Positions 4,963-7,979 of a stretch of 7,979 bases of DNA are shown here, one piece after another. The notes under the pieces were generated by a model. The model ran no database searches. It was given only the letters and a program-made list of their open reading frames with translations, and was not told where the DNA came from. How positions within the stretch are numbered: position 1 is the stretch's first letter; every line of letters starts with the position of its first letter. Position numbers and translations under genes: made by a program. This DNA comes from Thermococcus sp. (GTDB lineage Archaea > Methanobacteriota_B > Thermococci > Thermococcales > Thermococcaceae), in contig JAMOTW010000085.1 in the NCBI GenBank assembly GCA_027062125.1, positions 1 through 7,979 on the forward strand, given 5' to 3'.

Positions 4963-6851
4963 GTGATCACCAAATCCCGAATCTTCTTCCTCACGAGCTG
5001 GTTCACGAGCTTTCCGTCGGCCCTTCCGCGGAGCCTCGCCATCGCGCGGCCCATTATCATGCCCATCGCGCCCATTCCCTTGGCCTTGATGACGTCGATG
5101 TTCTGCTGGATTACCTCATCGATTATCCTCTCGACCTCCTCCTCGCTGAGGAGCGTCAGCCCCTTCTCCTCGGCCACCTGGGCGGCGCTCTTCTGGGGGT
5201 TCTTTGCGAGCTCCTTGAATATGTCCTCGAAGGCCTCCTTCGCTATCTTCCCGTTGAGGTAGAGCTCGAAGGCCTCCCGGATGTGCTCCTCGGTTACATT
5301 CTCTATCGGGATCTCTTTCTTCAGGCCTTTGAGGACGACGACGAGAATCGAAGCAACGAGGGAAGGCTTGAGGCCCTTTCCAACGAGCTCCTCAAAGAGC
5401 TCGTCGCGCTCGTCGTTTACGAGGGTTTCGGCGAGGCTCTTGTCGATCCTGTACTCCCTGACGAAGCGTTCGACCCTCTCCTGCGGAAGCTCCGGGAGGT
5501 TCCCGAGTATCTCCTCCTTCATCTCGGGCGTTATGAGTATGGGGGGTATGTCAGTCTCCGGGTACATCCTCGCCTTGCCCGGGAGCGGGCGCATGTACTG
5601 GGTGTTGCCGTCGGGCAGGGCCCTCCTCGTCTCCTCTGGCACGCCCTCTATGGCCTCCCTGGCCCTTTGGACGACCTCACGGAGGGCCTTCCTTGCGGTT
5701 TCCTCCTCGGCCGCGACGAGGACGAAGGCGTCGTTCTCCCCAAGCCCAAGTTTTTCGATAACCGCGTTAACCTCTAATTCGGTAATTCCATAATTCGGTA
5801 ATTCATCGATGTGGAAGATTCCGCGGACGTACTTCTTTGCCCTGTCCGCCATCTCGGTGCCGAGCCTCCTGCCCGGCTGTATCTCCTTTCCGATCAGCCC
5901 GCGGAAGCCCGGGAGCTTAATTGCCAGAACCTTCCCGCCGTTCTTTATCGCCCTTCCCACTATCTTCGAACCGGTGTTCTCGAAGACTTCCGTGACGTCG
6001 TGGAACTCCTCCGTGATGTCCTCCGGTTTAACGCCCCTAGCGCGGAGCTCATCGCGTATCCTGAGCAGGTTCACCTGCCTCTCGACTTCCCTCTCTATGA
6101 TCAGGGGTATCATGTCCAGCTCCTGAACTCCTTTAATCTCGACCCTCGCGCCGCCCCTGATTGAGACGTTGAGGTCCTGCCTGATGGTTCCGAGGCCGCG
6201 CTTGACCTTTCTGGTGGCCCTTAACGCATCGCCTATGTACTTGGCGACGACCTTTGCCTGCTCCGGGTGGTGTATGTCGGGGGTCGTGCTTATCTCCACG
6301 AGCGGGATGCCGAGACGGTCGAGGCGGTAGATTACCTCCTTCTCCTTCCGCTCAACGATACGGCACGCGTCCTCCTCGAGGCAGATCGTCGGGATTCCAA
6401 CGCTTCCCCAGGGCGTGTCGACCCTTCCGTTCATCGCTATTATTGCCGTCCTCTGGAAGCCCGAGACGTTCGAGCCGTCGATGACGATTTTGCGCATGAA
6501 GTGAACCTCGTCAACGGGGGTGGCGTTGAGGAGGTAGCTTATCTGGAGGGCCACCTTCATGGCCTCTTCGTCCGGCATGTGGGGCGGCTCCTCGTCCATG
6601 TAAACGAGGTCCGTCAGTTTGTAGTTGCCCTGGTAGACGTACTTCTTACCCTTCTTGAACTCCTCGAGTGCGGCGGGATCAATCTCGCCGAGCTCGCTTA
6701 TGGTGGGTCTCAAACGGCGCTCGAAGGTGAAGTCAACCTCCTCGCTGAACTCGCTCGGGACGGGTGAAAAGAGCTTTTTCGTGTCCAGCTGCCTGTGAAT
6801 CTCAAGGCCGACCTTGAGTCCGAGTTCCCCATAGTTGAACTTCTCAGCCAT
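4959..6851 (-). CDS. gatE: Glutamyl-tRNA(Gln) amidotransferase subunit E
   Basis: With GatD this converts Glu-tRNA-Gln to Gln-tRNA-Gln, the archaeal route that replaces a glutaminyl-tRNA synthetase. GatE phosphorylates the glutamyl group and transfers ammonia supplied by GatD. The 630-residue protein has the expected order: a GatB/GatE cradle domain from GLKVGLEIHRQLDTKKLFSP (about residue 11) through VIDGSNVSGFQRTAII, CLEEDACRI, PLVEISTTPDIH and GTIRQDLNVSI; a central insertion resembling the GAD domain of bacterial aspartyl-tRNA synthetase; LPDGNTQYMRPLPGKARMYPETD; and a C-terminal YqeY-like tail with KGMGAMGMIMGRAMARLRGRADG. Three starts are possible: GTG 6860, ATG 6857 and ATG 6851. GAGGTGA (complement of 6857-6863) is at the right distance only for 6851, which yields MAEKFNYGELG and places the start five bases after the gatD stop. 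Translation is probably coupled to gatD. Confidence 0.96.
   Translation of the reverse strand: MAEKFNYGELGLKVGLEIHRQLDTKKLFSPVPSEFSEEVDFTFERRLRPTISELGEIDPAALEEFKKGKKYVYQGNYKLTDLVYMDEEPPHMPDEEAMKVALQISYLLNATPVDEVHFMRKIVIDGSNVSGFQRTAIIAMNGRVDTPWGSVGIPTICLEEDACRIVERKEKEVIYRLDRLGIPLVEISTTPDIHHPEQAKVVAKYIGDALRATRKVKRGLGTIRQDLNVSIRGGARVEIKGVQELDMIPLIIEREVERQVNLLRIRDELRARGVKPEDITEEFHDVTEVFENTGSKIVGRAIKNGGKVLAIKLPGFRGLIGKEIQPGRRLGTEMADRAKKYVRGIFHIDELPNYGITELEVNAVIEKLGLGENDAFVLVAAEEETARKALREVVQRAREAIEGVPEETRRALPDGNTQYMRPLPGKARMYPETDIPPILITPEMKEEILGNLPELPQERVERFVREYRIDKSLAETLVNDERDELFEELVGKGLKPSLVASILVVVLKGLKKEIPIENVTEEHIREAFELYLNGKIAKEAFEDIFKELAKNPQKSAAQVAEEKGLTLLSEEEVERIIDEVIQQNIDVIKAKGMGAMGMIMGRAMARLRGRADGKLVNQLVRKKIRDLVIT
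5775..5804. repeat. Two tandem copies of a 14-base AT-rich repeat inside gatE
   Basis: TAATTCGGTAATTC occurs at 5775-5788 and again, identically, at 5791-5804, a 16-base period. AATT falls every eight bases (5776, 5784, 5792, 5800). The repeat is coding on the minus strand (DELPNYGITELEVN), and because 16 is not a multiple of three the two copies encode different residues. It is strikingly AT-rich, with two TTA leucine codons, inside a GC-rich gene. Confidence 0.85.
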
Positions 6852-6856
6852 CCTCA

Positions 6857-7979
6857 TCACCTCAGGTAAGCGTCAAACCTCGTGTAGGGCGTTATCTCGC
6901 CGGCGTAGTTCGTCAGCATCATCTCGCGCACTTCCTTCGGATCGTCGGTGTGGCCGAGGACCCACATGAGCTTGACGTAGGCCGTCTCCGGGAGCATGTC
7001 CTCGCACGGTATGACTCCGGCCTTCAGGAGCCTCCTTCCTGTGGAGTAGACGTTGAGGTTCACCCTGCCGTAGAGGCACTGGCTCGTCATGCAGACGGTC
7101 ACGCCCTCCTCGGTGGCGCGCTTTATCGAGTCTATGAGGTAGGTCGGAACGTGACCGAGGCCGGTTCCCTCGAGGACGAGTCCCTTGTAGCCCCTATCGA
7201 CGAAGAAGTCTATGATCTCCGGCCGGATTCCGGGGAATACCTTGACGAGTGCCACCTTCTCCTCCATCTCGTCGTCAACCCAGACCTCGGAGTCGGTTCT
7301 CCTCCGGTAGTCGTCGCGCAGGAACTCTATCTCGCCCTTTGGCCATATCCTTGCAATGGGAATGTCGTTTATGCTCCTGAAGGCGTCGCGCCTGCTCGTG
7401 TGCATCTTCCTGGCCTTGGTTCCGCGGTGGGCCAAACAGTAGGTGTCGCCGGTCTCGCCGTGCATGACTATCGCCACCTCGCCGAAGTCGGCGGTGGCCA
7501 TCCTGACGGAGCAGATGAGGTTCATGGCCGCGTCGCTGCTGGGCCTGTCGGAGCTCCTCTGGGAACCGACGAGGATGACTGGCTTGCCGAGATCGCGGAG
7601 CATGAAGCTGAGCGCTGAGGCGGTGTAGGCCATCGTATCGGTTCCGTGGGTCACTATAACGCCGTCCTCGCCGTTGTTGAGCATGGAAGCTACCTCGTGG
7701 GCTATTTTAATCCAGTACTCCGGCTTCATATCCTCGCTCATTATGTTGAAGAGGAGCTTCGGCGTTATGTTGGCTATCTCGAATATCTCAGGAACGGCTT
7801 TGGCGAGCTCCTCGGCGGTGAAGGCGGCATGAACTGCACCGGTCTTGTAGTCTATCCTGCTCGCGATGGTTCCACCAGTTCCGAGTATGGCGACGCTCGG
7901 GAGCTCCGGCCTCTTTGGAAAGACTTCAGTGAAGCTTACCTCCTTCTTCGGCCGGGCCTTCTCGATTATTTCAACCTCG
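6857..7979 (-). CDS. gatD: Glutamyl-tRNA(Gln) amidotransferase subunit D, N-terminus outside window
   Basis: GatD is an asparaginase-like amidase that releases ammonia from Gln or Asn for GatE. The frame is open to the right edge; 373 residues are visible and about 65 are missing, judging by the usual length near 438. The missing part would hold most of the N-terminal beta-barrel domain. Visible landmarks are ILGTGGTIASR at visible residues 31-41, whose third-from-last conserved Thr (37) is the candidate nucleophile; VTHGTDTMAYTA, with the catalytic Thr-Asp pair at 113-114; and KARKMHTSRRDAF, carrying the expected Lys near 191. ILVGSQRSSDRPSSDAAMN and LVLEGTGLGHVP are also typical. An internal ATG at 7741 is not the start, since conserved asparaginase sequence continues upstream of it. 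It ends TGA at 6857-6859, just ahead of gatE, and forms an operon with it. Confidence 0.95.
   Translation of the reverse strand, partial: EVEIIEKARPKKEVSFTEVFPKRPELPSVAILGTGGTIASRIDYKTGAVHAAFTAEELAKAVPEIFEIANITPKLLFNIMSEDMKPEYWIKIAHEVASMLNNGEDGVIVTHGTDTMAYTASALSFMLRDLGKPVILVGSQRSSDRPSSDAAMNLICSVRMATADFGEVAIVMHGETGDTYCLAHRGTKARKMHTSRRDAFRSINDIPIARIWPKGEIEFLRDDYRRRTDSEVWVDDEMEEKVALVKVFPGIRPEIIDFFVDRGYKGLVLEGTGLGHVPTYLIDSIKRATEEGVTVCMTSQCLYGRVNLNVYSTGRRLLKAGVIPCEDMLPETAYVKLMWVLGHTDDPKEVREMMLTNYAGEITPYTRFDAYLR

Noticed and set aside
6845..6866. GTGATGA resembling a C box with CTGA nearby on the minus strand, suggesting a C/D-box guide RNA at the gatD-gatE junction
   Set aside because: The CTGA is only a few bases away, too close for a guide region. 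The sequence is explained by the gatD stop, the ribosome binding site and the gatE start.
6950..7618. A 222-codon plus-strand open frame opposite gatD
   Set aside because: It is a shadow frame of gatD, which has clear asparaginase motifs throughout.

Overview
The window looks like a chromosomal segment from a hyperthermophilic euryarchaeon of the order Thermococcales, most likely a Thermococcus. The reasons are an L-threonine 3-dehydrogenase very close to my memory of the T. kodakarensis and P. horikoshii enzymes, the archaea-specific GatDE amidotransferase, an archaeal class I HMG-CoA reductase, archaeal TATA boxes about 25 bases before likely transcription starts, GGAGGTG-type ribosome binding sites, and tight gene packing. 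No rRNA, tRNA, CRISPR array or insertion sequence was seen.

Layout, left to right. At 1-207 (minus) is the start of the phenylalanyl-tRNA synthetase alpha gene, cut by the window edge. At 297-1349 (minus) is tdh. A divergent promoter region (1350-1497) separates tdh from a plus-strand pair: a MinD/ParA-type ATPase (1498-2241) and, 16 bases later, HMG-CoA reductase (2258-3490), probably one transcript. Between HMG-CoA reductase and gatE lie two genes I do not recognise, transcribed away from each other: a two-helix membrane protein (minus, ending at 3487) and an AT-rich soluble-looking protein (plus, 4279-4962). From 4959 to the right edge, minus strand, run gatE and gatD, the latter cut at its 5' end.

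How the genes work together. GatD (the amidase, which releases ammonia from Gln or Asn) and GatE (which activates and amidates Glu-tRNA-Gln) form one enzyme, and their order and spacing fit translational coupling. HMG-CoA reductase makes mevalonate for archaeal isoprenoid lipids; its co-directional MinD-like partner has no obvious metabolic link and carries an Arg in place of the signature Lys of the deviant Walker A motif. Tdh opens threonine breakdown to 2-amino-3-ketobutyrate.

The part least explained by known biology is 3487-4962. It is a divergently transcribed pair of orphan genes, markedly AT-richer on its right half. It is bounded on each side by the same 4-base stop-codon overlap (TTAG) with a conserved housekeeping gene. 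I regard it as a candidate lineage-specific insertion rather than a demonstrated new system.
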